64,000 nt of DNA from Laspinema palackyanum D2c (GCF_025370875.1 NZ_JAMXFD010000017.1:62001-126000); one strand, 5' to 3'; counted from the first letter of the stretch, positions 8,557 through 17,565 are shown. Translations and numbers: made by a program. The notes: generated by a model not told the origin, from the letters alone.

Positions 8557-8856
8557 ATGAGAATTACCAAGGAAAGATACTCGAAACCCAGTTTGCGGCG
8601 ATGGACCACGTTCGTGGTGCGTGATGGCGAGACGGGCTGCATTTATTTGCGGGAACTGGTTGATTGCCAGATGGGAGCAATTTTTTTGAAAATCTCTGGG
8701 TTTCATTCGATTCACAAAGCCCATCGCTATGCCCGCACACTTAGAGCCGAATATGGCAAGAAAAATGCAAACGAAGTGCTGGATATATTGACCAGCAAAA
8801 TTGGTAATTCCAGCAAAAACTCTCGCAAAAACTCTCGCAAAAAAGTCAGCAAATGA
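8557..8856 (+). CDS. Small basic protein with Lys/Ser-rich tail (99 aa)
   Basis: ATG 8557 is preceded by GAGGAGG and is favoured over an ATG at 8506 that lacks a site. The body (SLRRWTTFVVRDGETGCIYLRELVDCQMGAIFLKISGFHS) is compact, and the tail (SSKNSRKNSRKKVSK) is strongly basic and derives from a short tandem DNA repeat. It overlaps the methyltransferase start by four bases (ATGA), so the two were presumably translated together. Confidence 0.65.
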   Translation: MRITKERYSKPSLRRWTTFVVRDGETGCIYLRELVDCQMGAIFLKISGFHSIHKAHRYARTLRAEYGKKNANEVLDILTSKIGNSSKNSRKNSRKKVSK

Positions 8857-9707
8857 TACCAAACTTTCATCTTGAGTTGGACTCAAATTTAGTCATACCC
8901 ACTCCAAATTTTGTCCCATCTCCGTCGGGCTTGCTCTTACCGCGACAGTCTGCTACTCCCAAAGCCTATCCGCTTGCCATCGATTTGTTCTGTGGTGCAG
9001 GAGGATTTAGTTTGGGCTTTATGCAAGCTGGATTCCAGGTAGTTGCTGCGGCGGATAGTAACGTCCATGCCGCGCTCACTTATATGCACAACCTCGGAGC
9101 CTATCCCTGTGAGTTCCACTATGGCAACGACACAGAAGAAACCAAACTGGAAAAAGCATTAATCAGCCAATGTCACGAAATTCAATCGGATAGTGCAGTG
9201 CAAATCCCATTCGTCAGTGGTGGCGGATGACGCAAGGCTCACCCCAATGTTCCCGGTTGTCCCCATTTTTATCTAGGTGATATTTGCCAACTCAACGGTG
9301 AAGAATTGCTCGGCTGGCTGGGGCTAGAACGCGGTCAAATTGATGTAATTATAGGTGGGCCACCCTGCCAAGGATTCAGCCGGATGAACCGCAACCGCAA
9401 CCCGAACGATCCGCGCAACAGCTTGATTTTCGAGTTTGCTCGGCTTGTTGGCGAAATCAACCCCAAGTTTTTCGTACTCGAAAACGTGCCGGAGTTGGCA
9501 AAGATGACTACCCCCGAAGGAATTCCGGTGTTAGATGCGTTTTGCCAGTGTTTAGACGAGCACGGTTATAGCAGTTACAACGCGCTCAAATCCTCACTAA
9601 TAACTCAGCACAATTGGATGTCCGCTCAATCCATTCCCAAAGCCAAATCTGCATCCAAATCCCGCAATAACGCCAGTTCAGAATACGAACAACTCGACTT
9701 ATTCTAA
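8853..9707 (+). pseudogene. Cytosine-C5 DNA methyltransferase, interrupted by TGA and truncated
   Basis: One continuous frame carries motif I (DLFCGAGG, codons 44-51), the catalytic PCQ loop (GPPCQGFS, Cys near codon 172) and motif VI (ENV near codon 212), but TGA at 9228-9230 (codon 126) splits it. The surrounding residues (SGGG, stop, RKAHPNVPGC) continue the family pattern, so a single nonsense change, perhaps from TGG, is likely. After motif VI the protein diverges. The QRR motif VIII, target recognition domain and motif X are absent, and it ends in QLDLF, a beta-clamp-binding consensus. It is probably inactive as a methyltransferase unless read through and complemented. Confidence 0.85.
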
Positions 9708-9790
9708 CGCTGAGAATCGGTTGCAAGTCCAAATGGAGGATAGTTCTCAGCATTCAATCCACGAAATCCCCACGAATAGGAGTCACGTTT

Positions 9791-10147
9791 ATGTACGCAT
9801 TACAACCGAATTCAAGCCAACGCAATCGCCACCATTCACCGCGCCAAACTACCCACCATTCATGCGAGGCAGTCGCCCTGACTCCCGAACAATTCTGTGA
9901 CAAATTCTTGTCATTGCGATACCCCGGAGAAAAGCTCGATTACAAATCTGGCAGACGAGCGCGGTGCATCCGGTTTCTAAGAGCCGTCCTGGAACAGTAC
10001 ACGACTCAACAGATTCAAGAGTCGAGAGTCAAGCAATGGGGAAGTGGTCTATCTTTCGAGAAAATGCCAAGTCCATTTCCCGAGTTTTTGTCCTTACTAG
10101 CCGCACAGTACCCCGACGCTCTCCATGCCCTCGGTCGGCGATTCTAG
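9791..10147 (+). CDS. Unknown small protein (118 aa)
   Basis: The start at 9791 follows AGGAG by ten bases. The first 25 residues are His/Ser/Gln-rich and low in structure. The rest (LTPEQFCDKFLSLRYPGEKLDYKSGRRARCIRFLRAVLEQ) is helical and basic. No family recognised. A strong terminator lies just after it, so it closes the preceding transcription unit. Confidence 0.5.
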   Translation: MYALQPNSSQRNRHHSPRQTTHHSCEAVALTPEQFCDKFLSLRYPGEKLDYKSGRRARCIRFLRAVLEQYTTQQIQESRVKQWGSGLSFEKMPSPFPEFLSLLAAQYPDALHALGRRF

Positions 10148-10180
10148 CGATTCTTGCTGCTTAACATTTCATCGCCATCT

Positions 10181-10206
10181 AGCCCTCGCAATCCGAGGGC
10201 TTTTTG
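10181..10206 (+). terminator. Rho-independent terminator
   Basis: AGCCCTCG (10181-10188), loop CAATC, CGAGGGCT (10194-10201), followed directly by four further T. A perfect 8-bp stem plus U-run, separating the methyltransferase region from the 10.3-18.2 kb operon. Confidence 0.9.
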
Positions 10207-10319
10207 CTGGCTTTTTAGAAACAATCGAAAAGTGGTGGTCTAATATTTCGCCTATCTATTGCCTCCCTTCAACGGAGTGGTTAGCTTGGGATTATCACTT
10301 AAAAGAGATTAGAAATTCA

Positions 10320-10415
10320 ATGGAATCAAGATTAGATGGATTTTCAGTTAAGTTGAGCCGAAGCTGGAATCTTTCAGAAACCGAAAGGATGTTAGATGCA
10401 GGCAGAACAAGATGA
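10320..10415 (+). CDS. Possible 31-aa peptide before the operon
   Basis: ATG 10320 opens a 31-residue frame (MESRLDGFSVKLSRSWNLSE and on) whose TGA overlaps the ATG of the next gene as ATGA. The overlap and helical, polar composition suggest a real coupled peptide, but the ribosome-binding site is weak and I know no homologue. Confidence 0.3.
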   Translation: MESRLDGFSVKLSRSWNLSETERMLDAGRTR

Positions 10416-10900
10416 TGGCAAAAGCAATGAAGTCGGTTCTGATTTTGGGCGAGTTTTCTCCGTACACCAAAGGCAATCTTATCCGGCTCTATGGCATCAG
10501 CTACCCGACCTTGACGAACTATGCCGTCAAGACCGGCTTAGTCAAAGCGGGGTTGCAGGTTCCGGTTGGTCCGAACGAAGATTTTGATTTTGACCATGTT
10601 CTCATGCTGCATTTTGCTTGGTTGGCAATCAACAAGCTGGGTTACACCTACAGGTCTTATCAGACCAAAGTGGTGCAGCGTGGCAAAGCGAAACGGTTCT
10701 GGGAGGTGTACCGGAAAAGGAGTGGGGGAGGCTCGTTAGTGGACTGTTTGGAAACCACACTCCTTCCCGAAACTGAGCATGAAGGACAGCGACAAGTTCT
10801 CGAATTTTTGATTGATTACATCCGCAATAAAGAGGAACCAAAACATGGCGAACATTCTCGAACTAGCAACTCAACTGGAACTCGAACCCGAGCAAATTGA
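10412..10900 (+). CDS. Unknown protein, possibly HTH-containing (162 aa)
   Basis: The N-terminal region (FSPYTKGNLIRLYGISYPTLTNYAVKTGLVKAG) resembles a helix-turn-helix in which YGISYPTLTNY would be the turn and recognition helix. The centre is aromatic and basic. The last 20 residues are low-complexity where the frame overlaps the next gene by 56 bases. First sizeable gene of the membrane and ATPase operon, so it could regulate it. No firm family. Confidence 0.55.
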   Translation: MMAKAMKSVLILGEFSPYTKGNLIRLYGISYPTLTNYAVKTGLVKAGLQVPVGPNEDFDFDHVLMLHFAWLAINKLGYTYRSYQTKVVQRGKAKRFWEVYRKRSGGGSLVDCLETTLLPETEHEGQRQVLEFLIDYIRNKEEPKHGEHSRTSNSTGTRTRAN

Positions 10901-11480
10901 AGTCTGCTGCGCTATCTTCGGATTGGCGGTGGATGGCGAAGGAACTATCAACCCGCATTCGAGCCAACTCAACCAGTCCTTGCAGGTTGAATCGTTTTTA
11001 GAGCGGTTAGTTCAGCAGTCTCAAATGAGCAACATTCCCCTGGAAGTATTGGCTCAAAACGTGCTAGACGAGATGGTGTTAGCCGCCTCGAATCAAGCTC
11101 AAAAACGGCAACAAAAAACGCCTGAAAAATTTGATTTAGATGCGTATTTCCAAGCGCGTTATGGTGTTGCTCCGCAGCAATTAGCCAAGGGTAGCATCCC
11201 GCATTTTATCTACGAAATGCTACGGACCACCTACCAGCCAATGAGCGACCAAATCACGGCGATGGGTTACGAGTTCCTAACGCTGCAAATCCAGGCCAAT
11301 CTGACCCAAGGCTGGCAGAGCGACGAACTGGGGAAGTGCGACGAAGCGATCGCCAGCGCGTTGGACTCGTTCCAAACTGGGATGGTCAACTTGCTGGACT
11401 GGCAGAAACCCACCAACGTACCAGCCCTGGGTTCGTCACCGTCCCGCAAGCAAATCACGCCTTCCTCGTCGAACGAGTAA
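10845..11480 (+). CDS. Unknown protein of the transfer-like operon (211 aa)
   Basis: ATG 10845 is preceded by AGAGGA. The protein is helical, acidic and Gln-rich (LATQLELEPEQIEVCCAIFGLAVDGEGTINP), without signal or membrane segment. The last 25 residues look unnatural for coding sequence, while another frame becomes convincing from about 11430. This suggests either a true overlap or a frameshift joining it to the next membrane protein. Confidence 0.6.
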   Translation: MANILELATQLELEPEQIEVCCAIFGLAVDGEGTINPHSSQLNQSLQVESFLERLVQQSQMSNIPLEVLAQNVLDEMVLAASNQAQKRQQKTPEKFDLDAYFQARYGVAPQQLAKGSIPHFIYEMLRTTYQPMSDQITAMGYEFLTLQIQANLTQGWQSDELGKCDEAIASALDSFQTGMVNLLDWQKPTNVPALGSSPSRKQITPSSSNE

Positions 11481-11767
11481 CCGAACGCGCCCAGGCAGAT
11501 ACTTTAGATGCGATCGCTACTTACGAGCGCCAACTCCAAACGCAATCCCAAGAACGGTTAGAGGTAGCCCGGTGGTGTGCCGTCGCCTCGGTGGGAATCA
11601 ATGCGATCGCCACGGTTACCACGACCACGATAGCCGTAGCAGCCCAGCCAGCCAAACCGTTGCATGAGCGGGTACTGGCTGGCGGAATCACCGGGGTTTG
11701 CTTGGGTGCGATCGCCTCGGTTGCGTTCATCCAGTACAGCTTCAACCAAATTCGGAAACACACATGA
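11336..11767 (+). CDS. Two-span membrane protein, start uncertain
   Basis: From about 11430 the frame is clearly coding: a helical, acidic region (RAQADTLDAIATYERQLQTQ), then two membrane segments (ASVGINAIATVTTTTIAVAA and VLAGGITGVCLGAIASVAFI). The only ATG is at 11336, deep inside the preceding gene, and the first 35 residues look like shadow sequence. Either translation starts at a weak internal codon or a -1 frame change fuses it to the gene before. Its TGA overlaps the next ATG (ATGA). Confidence 0.6.
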   Translation: MRRSDRQRVGLVPNWDGQLAGLAETHQRTSPGFVTVPQANHAFLVERVTERAQADTLDAIATYERQLQTQSQERLEVARWCAVASVGINAIATVTTTTIAVAAQPAKPLHERVLAGGITGVCLGAIASVAFIQYSFNQIRKHT

Positions 11768-12024
11768 AAAATCTAATCAACACTCTTGCAACGCGCGCTC
11801 GACATTTGGCAATCGGGGTCACTTGGTCGAGCCTAGTTGGCGCAGCAGTCGGCTGTGTGACCCAGGGAAGTATAGCGCTGGCCTTCACCCCGGCAATGCT
11901 GGCAGGGGGATTGCTCGTTGGTGCGTTTGCCGTGCCCGTTATCGAATACTTGTTGTTTCTGCAAGAGCAAAGTGCGTTGAATCCACACTGTATCGACAGC
12001 ACTGGCAACATCGTCCACTACTAA
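11764..12024 (+). CDS. Small two-span membrane protein (86 aa)
   Basis: The sequence has hydrophobic stretches at about residues 17-37 (IGVTWSSLVGAAVGCVTQGS and flank) and 41-65 (FTPAMLAGGLLVGAFAVPVIEYLLF), then a short polar tail. It overlaps the preceding gene by four bases. Size and position resemble the small pilin-like or VirB3-like components of conjugation operons, but the sequence itself does not prove that. Confidence 0.6.
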   Translation: MKNLINTLATRARHLAIGVTWSSLVGAAVGCVTQGSIALAFTPAMLAGGLLVGAFAVPVIEYLLFLQEQSALNPHCIDSTGNIVHY

Positions 12025-12047
12025 TTTTTTCTAAGGAGAGCAAACCC

Positions 12048-13013
12048 ATGACCCTTGCGAATCCAGGATTTGATACACCCTATCTTGACGAGTTAGCAGA
12101 TGATTCAGCTAACTCAAACTCACGGTTGCCTCAGTTTGGCCAAATCAAAGCCAATCTACTTCAACTCTTGCTCAATCGTTGGTTAGCCGCAGGACTTGCC
12201 GCAGCGCTTGCCACCTTGATGCTTTCGGTGATTGCGATTGTTCACAGCGAAGGGACCATCAGCCAGAGTGCAACGACTATCGCCCAAGTCGATCCGGCCA
12301 ACTGTAATGCGACTGAAGTTAGCTGCTTGGAGGCGATTCGAGCATCTAGCCAAAACCAACTGCAAAACCGGCGCATCAGCGAAACTGCCAAAATCACCCA
12401 GTTCGACCTCAACCCGAACAATCCCGAGGCGATGGGCTATCTCCAAATGGCAATTACCAACGAGGCCAACGCATTCAATAACCGGGTCCAAGAATCCAGG
12501 GGCGATCGCAACAACCCGAACTTTGGCAAACACCCTGCTGCCATCAAATATGCCAGTGCCATTGAAGCGATGAAAAAGGTCAACCTCGGTGCGGGTGGCG
12601 AAGGGTCTACGTTAGTTTGGCCTGACCCGGCTGGGGTGAAAACTGATTCTACGGGCAAGCCTGTCCTCGATGAAAATGGCAAACCTCAGCGCAAAGTTAT
12701 CTACGAAAAGCTGTCACCGCACCTGACTCAAGCGCTCGGTATGGTGCAATTGCTGGCGAACATCATCAGCGAAAACCCCACCCTGCCGCAGTCGGACGCG
12801 GTAGCGATCGCCCTCGACATGATGAACGGGCAAGAAGACCTCAAAACTGCACTGGTCCCTTTATTGCGCTTGCAAGGACTAGACGCGGTGGCCGAAGAAC
12901 TCGAACGGCGGGATATGTACGGGCGCTCGGTGGTGCCAAACGTTCCCGAGGACGCCGCCCCGGGGCAAGTCAACCCAGTGGACTACTACAACCCTTTCCC
13001 TGGAGGATTCTGA
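12048..13013 (+). CDS. Membrane-anchored periplasmic protein of the operon (321 aa)
   Basis: ATG 12048 follows AAGGAGAG. A cytoplasmic head of about 45 residues precedes one membrane span (WLAAGLAAALATLMLSVIAI, near 45-64), then a large exported domain with two cysteines (NCNATEVSCLEAI). No enzyme motif is visible. Its TGA overlaps the ATPase start (TGATG), so the two products are likely made together and may form a complex at the membrane. Confidence 0.65.
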   Translation: MTLANPGFDTPYLDELADDSANSNSRLPQFGQIKANLLQLLLNRWLAAGLAAALATLMLSVIAIVHSEGTISQSATTIAQVDPANCNATEVSCLEAIRASSQNQLQNRRISETAKITQFDLNPNNPEAMGYLQMAITNEANAFNNRVQESRGDRNNPNFGKHPAAIKYASAIEAMKKVNLGAGGEGSTLVWPDPAGVKTDSTGKPVLDENGKPQRKVIYEKLSPHLTQALGMVQLLANIISENPTLPQSDAVAIALDMMNGQEDLKTALVPLLRLQGLDAVAEELERRDMYGRSVVPNVPEDAAPGQVNPVDYYNPFPGGF

Positions 13014-14521
13014 TGCCAACAAACTTAAGATGGCTGGCACTGGCTCCTGTTTCCTGGCTGATTGGGGGGACGATGTTCGCCTCATCCTTCGAGCGAGTGG
13101 AACGGGTGCCAGTGCTGACCAACGCTTACAACAACCAGACCCAGGAAGTCTCATTTGGCGTGCCCACTACAGCCAGAATGATTCTGCAATTCGGTGGTGG
13201 TGCGATCGCTATTGGGGGAACTGCCGCCGCTGCTTTTTTGGCGGTGGGTTCTGGTTCGGACTCAAAGCGCGATTCTCGTTCCCCGAACCCGATACCGGGA
13301 AGCAATCGGGAACGGACAGAGGAACATCGAGAACTCATTGCCCGAACGAGCGGTAAGCGGAGCTATCCCGTAGGGAATCGCAAACACTTGACACCACCAA
13401 CCGCACCAAAGCCCGCAACAACCACGCACCGAACGCAGCCGATTGATGACGAGGTGTTTGAATCGGATTTATGGCAATCGCACCCAGAATCGGGCAATAA
13501 TTCCGCACCTGTCCCAACACCCGAGCCAATCGTGCTATCGGGATACGGCAACAAAACCCAGGCTCAAGGCGAACAACCGGAAATCAATCTCGTGCAGCAA
13601 GCGGCAGTGTTTGGCTGTGGTCAAAACTCCGACAACATCAAAGTTCACTTGCTCATTCCCGCCATCACTCAGTCCGGCAAAACCAGCACATTGTGCGGGA
13701 TGATTCGGGAAGTGTCGCAAATTTGTCCCGATGTCATCTGGCATGGCGTGGACCCGAAAGGCTCTGTTTTCCTCGGACTCGAACGGCTTTGTCATAGCGA
13801 TGGATTCCCGGTGATTGTGGGTATCGACCTGGACAAACCGAACGTTGGTGTGTCGATGACCGTTGAGTTGCTGCGTCGTGCCCTGAGTGAGCAAACCCAA
13901 CGCAAAAAAGCACGGCAAAGGGCGATGCAGACTGGGCAAGTATATGACCCATCGCCCTACATCGTCATCCTGGACGAATGGCCCGCCATACTTAAAGCTG
14001 CGAAAGATTGTGACCTAACCAGCGGGACGAAGCATCGCTCCACGATTGTCCAACTAGCAGAAACCCTGGCGTTCGTTGGGTTGGAAGACAAGATTTTCCT
14101 CTGGATTGTCTCCCAATCTCCCTACGTCTCTCAGCTTGGCTTTGATGGTTCGGTTAGCGCCCAATTCTGCACTTTTGCGATTGGTCGGGGCTACAACATG
14201 AAATCGATTGAAGTGTGCAAGAAAGCCATCGAAAGGTCAACGTCTGACGAAGCCCAAAAAGCTCAACTTTTTGCCAAGCTCAAGAAACTCAGCGAGGCTC
14301 GTCCCTCTCACCCCGTCTGCTTTTCTAGCGCTGGCGGGTTGATTGCCTACGCCCCAGACCTCAAAGATATTCAACGGCAACAACTGTTTCGGGCTGCTGA
14401 CTCGACCGATGACGAGGATATCGCTCACTTACGTTCGTTGTCGCCTCACGCGATTGCGTTGGAATTTAACCAGTTTCTTGAACAGAATCGCCCAGACGAA
14501 ACCGAGGATGAGGAATTGTAA
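13013..14521 (+). CDS. FtsK/VirD4-type DNA-pumping ATPase (coupling-protein-like)
   Basis: Two N-terminal hydrophobic segments (about 6-24 and 56-77) anchor it. After a Pro-rich linker comes a RecA-like domain with a Walker A variant (PAITQSGKTST, about 216-226; the usual first Gly is Pro), DPKGS near 247, Walker B (YIVILDEWP, about 316-324) and a SQSP motif near 368. The order, spacing and membrane anchor match type IV coupling proteins and FtsK/HerA ATPases that move DNA. At 502 aa it has the usual size for VirD4/TcpA. Neighbouring peptidoglycan hydrolases support a role in DNA transfer. Confidence 0.82.
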   Translation: MPTNLRWLALAPVSWLIGGTMFASSFERVERVPVLTNAYNNQTQEVSFGVPTTARMILQFGGGAIAIGGTAAAAFLAVGSGSDSKRDSRSPNPIPGSNRERTEEHRELIARTSGKRSYPVGNRKHLTPPTAPKPATTTHRTQPIDDEVFESDLWQSHPESGNNSAPVPTPEPIVLSGYGNKTQAQGEQPEINLVQQAAVFGCGQNSDNIKVHLLIPAITQSGKTSTLCGMIREVSQICPDVIWHGVDPKGSVFLGLERLCHSDGFPVIVGIDLDKPNVGVSMTVELLRRALSEQTQRKKARQRAMQTGQVYDPSPYIVILDEWPAILKAAKDCDLTSGTKHRSTIVQLAETLAFVGLEDKIFLWIVSQSPYVSQLGFDGSVSAQFCTFAIGRGYNMKSIEVCKKAIERSTSDEAQKAQLFAKLKKLSEARPSHPVCFSSAGGLIAYAPDLKDIQRQQLFRAADSTDDEDIAHLRSLSPHAIALEFNQFLEQNRPDETEDEEL

Positions 14522-14593
14522 TTTGCTGGGCAGACCTCCACCAAAACACGAAATGAACTAGATTTTTTAGCTTTCATTTACTGAGGTAAAAAC

Positions 14594-15172
14594 ATGAATT
14601 CTTATCCAACGGAACCGGACCCGCAAACTCAAATTCAGCAAGCTCAAACCCAACTTCAACACGCTCAACGGATTACCCAAGATGCCCTCAACGCCATCCA
14701 ACGGGCTTCGGCTAGTGCGAACAATCGGCTGGCGGGTGCGCCGGATGCGATGAAGTCAGGGGCGGGGACTGCGATTGACACCATCGGCAACGCGGTGGGC
14801 AACACGCTCAAACACTCGAATCCTCGCCATCCTTGGCGCTCTGTTGCTTATTGGTCGATGGGCATTGGCTTGTTTGTCATTGTCAGTAGCCTGTTCAGTG
14901 CTTGCCAAGGTGCAATTTCGGGGGTCGCGAGTAACGAACCACTGCCATACAATGCCCCTGCTGCTGCCCGGACCGGAAACGCCACGGTGCGCGGACTCAA
15001 GCTAGTGACCAACATGGGTACTCCGTTGCTAGAAGAGAGCGATCGCATCTACCGGACCCAACTCGTCCGTCAGCAAGGCGGGCCAGTTCCCAGCAACGCA
15101 CCCATTCCATCGGACCGCAGTCGAATCCTGAACGTGCGGACCAACGTGGAACGGTATCAACACTCTCGATAA
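14594..15172 (+). CDS. Membrane protein with helical head (192 aa)
   Basis: A GAGG sequence precedes ATG 14594. Residues 8-45 are Gln-rich and helical. One membrane segment (SVAYWSMGIGLFVIVSSLFS, near 78-97) ends in SACQG, which could be mistaken for a lipobox but is internal. The exported part is Pro/Asn-rich. Member of the transfer-like operon; no family recognised. Confidence 0.6.
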   Translation: MNSYPTEPDPQTQIQQAQTQLQHAQRITQDALNAIQRASASANNRLAGAPDAMKSGAGTAIDTIGNAVGNTLKHSNPRHPWRSVAYWSMGIGLFVIVSSLFSACQGAISGVASNEPLPYNAPAAARTGNATVRGLKLVTNMGTPLLEESDRIYRTQLVRQQGGPVPSNAPIPSDRSRILNVRTNVERYQHSR

Positions 15173-15177
15173 AAACA

Positions 15178-15216
15178 CAGCAGGCGACAGTAATTTCAAC
15201 ACTGTTCGCTTGCTGC
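15178..15216 (+). terminator. Hairpin in the operon (attenuator or weak terminator)
   Basis: CAGCAGGCGACAGT pairs imperfectly with ACTGTTCGCTTGCTG. The run after it (CCCTTTCTTC) is only partly T-rich, so termination would be partial. It may tune expression between the two halves of the operon. Confidence 0.4.
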
Positions 15217-15242
15217 CCTTTCTTCAGTTTTAGAGCAAATTA

Positions 15243-15533
15243 ATGAAACGCTGGATAATCATTCCTCGGGTCCCAGGCTTGCTCGTTCTGCTCATGTTGG
15301 TACTTTTCGCCCTCGACATGGCAAAACCTGGAATCGGACAATTTGCCATCATTCCCAATTTAAGAAAATCAGCACAACAATCCATTCAATCGATTCCCAA
15401 ACCTGGAATTATCCCGCACTTACCCGTCACTGAAACGCCACAACCTGAACCCCCTCAGCCACCTCAACCGCCGCCACAACGAGCCGACTGTACGGCAATT
15501 GAATCTTACGCGAACCAATGCACCCAGCTATGA
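15243..15533 (+). CDS. Exported proline-rich protein (96 aa)
   Basis: Residues 1-28 form a signal anchor (basic start, then VPGLLVLLMLVLFALDM). From residue 61 the sequence is Pro/Gln-rich (PQPEPPQPPQPPPQ) with two C-terminal cysteines (ADC and NQC). Such Pro-rich stems often span the periplasm or cell wall. The stop overlaps the next start as ATGA, coupling it to the M23 peptidase, whose action it might position. Confidence 0.6.
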   Translation: MKRWIIIPRVPGLLVLLMLVLFALDMAKPGIGQFAIIPNLRKSAQQSIQSIPKPGIIPHLPVTETPQPEPPQPPQPPPQRADCTAIESYANQCTQL

Positions 15534-16435
15534 ACCAAACCTCACTTGATGTACTCCAACGACTACCCGACGATTTCCAATACCGGGAACTCAAAGGACG
15601 CGAACTGCGAACCGAGCGCCAACTCCAAGAACAACGCGATCGCACCGAAGCCGAAAACCAAGAATTCCTTGCTCGTCTCGAATCCCAAGCATTAGACAAA
15701 GAACGAGCGAGGGCCGCCTACAATGCAGCGGTGAGTCGGGGTCAGGCTTTGTGTGCGATCACCTCGGTGACTTTGCTCTCGTTCATGCTGATTCCAGACC
15801 TGAACCGATTTGCTGAGTCACGCCTCAAACTTTACGAATGGACTACCACCGCAGCAACGACGACTGGGACCACAACAAGCACTGCTTCCAACGTGACTCA
15901 GCAAGAACCCGCCAAGACCACAAACGCCGCTGCTCAGACCAAAGTGGTCCCGTTTCGTCCGCTTGTTCAACATCGCGGTCCTCACTTTATCGACAATTCG
16001 CCACCGGGCAGCTACGACCCAGTTTATGTTTTCCAGGACGCACCAAAAAACACCGCTACCCCACTGCCTTCTCCTTGTCATGCCAAGGTTCTCGTGAGCG
16101 AATTTCAAGGCAAAAATGGCGGACTCCAAACCGGCAACGGCTATGGCAACGTGGTGATTCTCCAGTGCCTCGACCGCACAATCCAGGACAAACCCTTGGT
16201 CTGGCTGACGGGACACTTGGCGAATCGCAGTGTCAAGGTTGGCGATGTTATCCAAAAAGGTCAAACCTTTGGCGACCAAGGCACGACCGGACGCTCCTCT
16301 GGTGTTCACGCGCACCACGGAATTATGGCGGGTTTTGGTCCAGGATTGTGGCGAAACTATCAAATCACTGACCGAACCATCACTCTTCCTTTGATGGACG
16401 AATATCGCGATTTTGTAGCCAGTGGAGGTCAATGA
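15530..16435 (+). CDS. M23-type peptidase, membrane anchored (301 aa)
   Basis: The order is a coiled-coil head (residues 20-65, Glu/Arg/Gln-rich), one membrane span (about 74-92), a Thr/Ala-rich linker and a C-terminal M23 (LytM-like) domain from about 175. The strand pattern GNVVILQC, the TGHL motif, SVKVGDVIQKGQTFGDQGTTGRSSG and GVHAHHG match the family: HL and HxH supply metal ligands. The first His/Asp motif is less clear (PCHAKV). Enzymes of this family cut peptidoglycan cross-links. Within this operon it probably opens the wall for the transfer apparatus. Confidence 0.82.
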   Translation: MNQTSLDVLQRLPDDFQYRELKGRELRTERQLQEQRDRTEAENQEFLARLESQALDKERARAAYNAAVSRGQALCAITSVTLLSFMLIPDLNRFAESRLKLYEWTTTAATTTGTTTSTASNVTQQEPAKTTNAAAQTKVVPFRPLVQHRGPHFIDNSPPGSYDPVYVFQDAPKNTATPLPSPCHAKVLVSEFQGKNGGLQTGNGYGNVVILQCLDRTIQDKPLVWLTGHLANRSVKVGDVIQKGQTFGDQGTTGRSSGVHAHHGIMAGFGPGLWRNYQITDRTITLPLMDEYRDFVASGGQ

Positions 16436-17565
16436 AACTTAAACTTTTTCATAAGATTTTGATAGGAGCCAGTTTAGGTGCGATCGCCATTGGTGGAATC
16501 AACCATAAAATCAACACAATGCCCTGTATTCTTTTGTCCCCCGGCGCAAAACAGATGTGCGAGTTAGGGGCGATTCCTGACACTTTGGCAGCAGCGTGGA
16601 GTGGATTCACAATATTTGGTACTATCACCGCTCTATTCTTGGGACTGACAGCATTTCTGAAGCCCAAACCGCCACTCACTCGCAATCCTCACCTGAACAC
16701 AGACTTGAACACAGATTCGTTCGGCAGTGCAGGCGAACTCTACGGCAACCAACTGATACAACGACTCGCCCAACCGTTACCCCAGACTGCTGAATTTAAT
16801 TGGAACTGGTTGCTGTATGCCGCTCTGGGTTTGGTACTGGCGATCGCTTTGAACAGTCCTGTACAAACCATGAACGATAATCCACTGGTTCGTCCTGTTG
16901 CTCAAGCCATCAATCAAGTCACCTACCAGACTCCTCCAGCCATTCGTGATGTTGCCAAGGATATGGACTCGATTGCGGTGTATGCGATCGGTCACGCTGA
17001 GGGAAACATGACAGTCTCAGGACAAGAAACCCCTCTAATTCACGGTCATGTTGACCCGAGCTTGATTGGTGGTCGAAAAGTCATCAACCGAGGCTGGTGC
17101 AGCAATTACGGCAAAGGTGGAACGCTTGAACAAGCCAATAAAGGATGTTTGGAGCGCACACAATCACGCATTCCATTAATTTCTTCCCGAATGGAAAAAC
17201 ACGGTCTACCACCTGACCAAAACTTTGAACTATTCCTAAACATTCTGGACCTGTGGAATCAGGCATCACCCAGAGTCAGCGATGTTGCTCCTAAAGTAGC
17301 TGGAGATTTACACAAAAAAGGATTACGGGGAGAAGACTTGATTTTGACTACCCGGGTTGAATCTTTTCGTGATGAAGCAACCGGCCAACTCAGCGCTGGC
17401 GGCTTGTTCAACATTTGCGCTAATCCCGCAAACCAAGCACATGATTTCGTCAAGTCTCACGCTTATAAATCTGAACAATGGCGGGCCGCTTGCATTAGAT
17501 GGGACCAAAGACGACGCGCAACAGCCATTAGAAACGTACTCAAATATCGAGGTTATCTGCAATGA
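16432..17565 (+). CDS. Membrane protein with possible muramidase domain (377 aa)
   Basis: There are three hydrophobic segments (about 8-25, 57-77 and 127-144). The exported domain begins near residue 175 with IAVYAIGHAEGNMTVSGQ, HVDPSLIGG and NRGWCSNYGKGG. The AEG and DP arrangement recalls lysozyme-like domains in which the Glu is catalytic, but the match is partial. It overlaps the M23 gene by four bases. Paired wall-degrading proteins next to a coupling ATPase are usual in conjugation loci. The enzymatic assignment is tentative; the membrane topology is clearer. Confidence 0.6.
   Translation: MKLKLFHKILIGASLGAIAIGGINHKINTMPCILLSPGAKQMCELGAIPDTLAAAWSGFTIFGTITALFLGLTAFLKPKPPLTRNPHLNTDLNTDSFGSAGELYGNQLIQRLAQPLPQTAEFNWNWLLYAALGLVLAIALNSPVQTMNDNPLVRPVAQAINQVTYQTPPAIRDVAKDMDSIAVYAIGHAEGNMTVSGQETPLIHGHVDPSLIGGRKVINRGWCSNYGKGGTLEQANKGCLERTQSRIPLISSRMEKHGLPPDQNFELFLNILDLWNQASPRVSDVAPKVAGDLHKKGLRGEDLILTTRVESFRDEATGQLSAGGLFNICANPANQAHDFVKSHAYKSEQWRAACIRWDQRRRATAIRNVLKYRGYLQ

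Noticed and set aside
15518-15530. Earlier start (MHPA) for the M23 peptidase
   Set aside because: The ATGA overlap at 15530 with the preceding stop is the pattern used through this operon.
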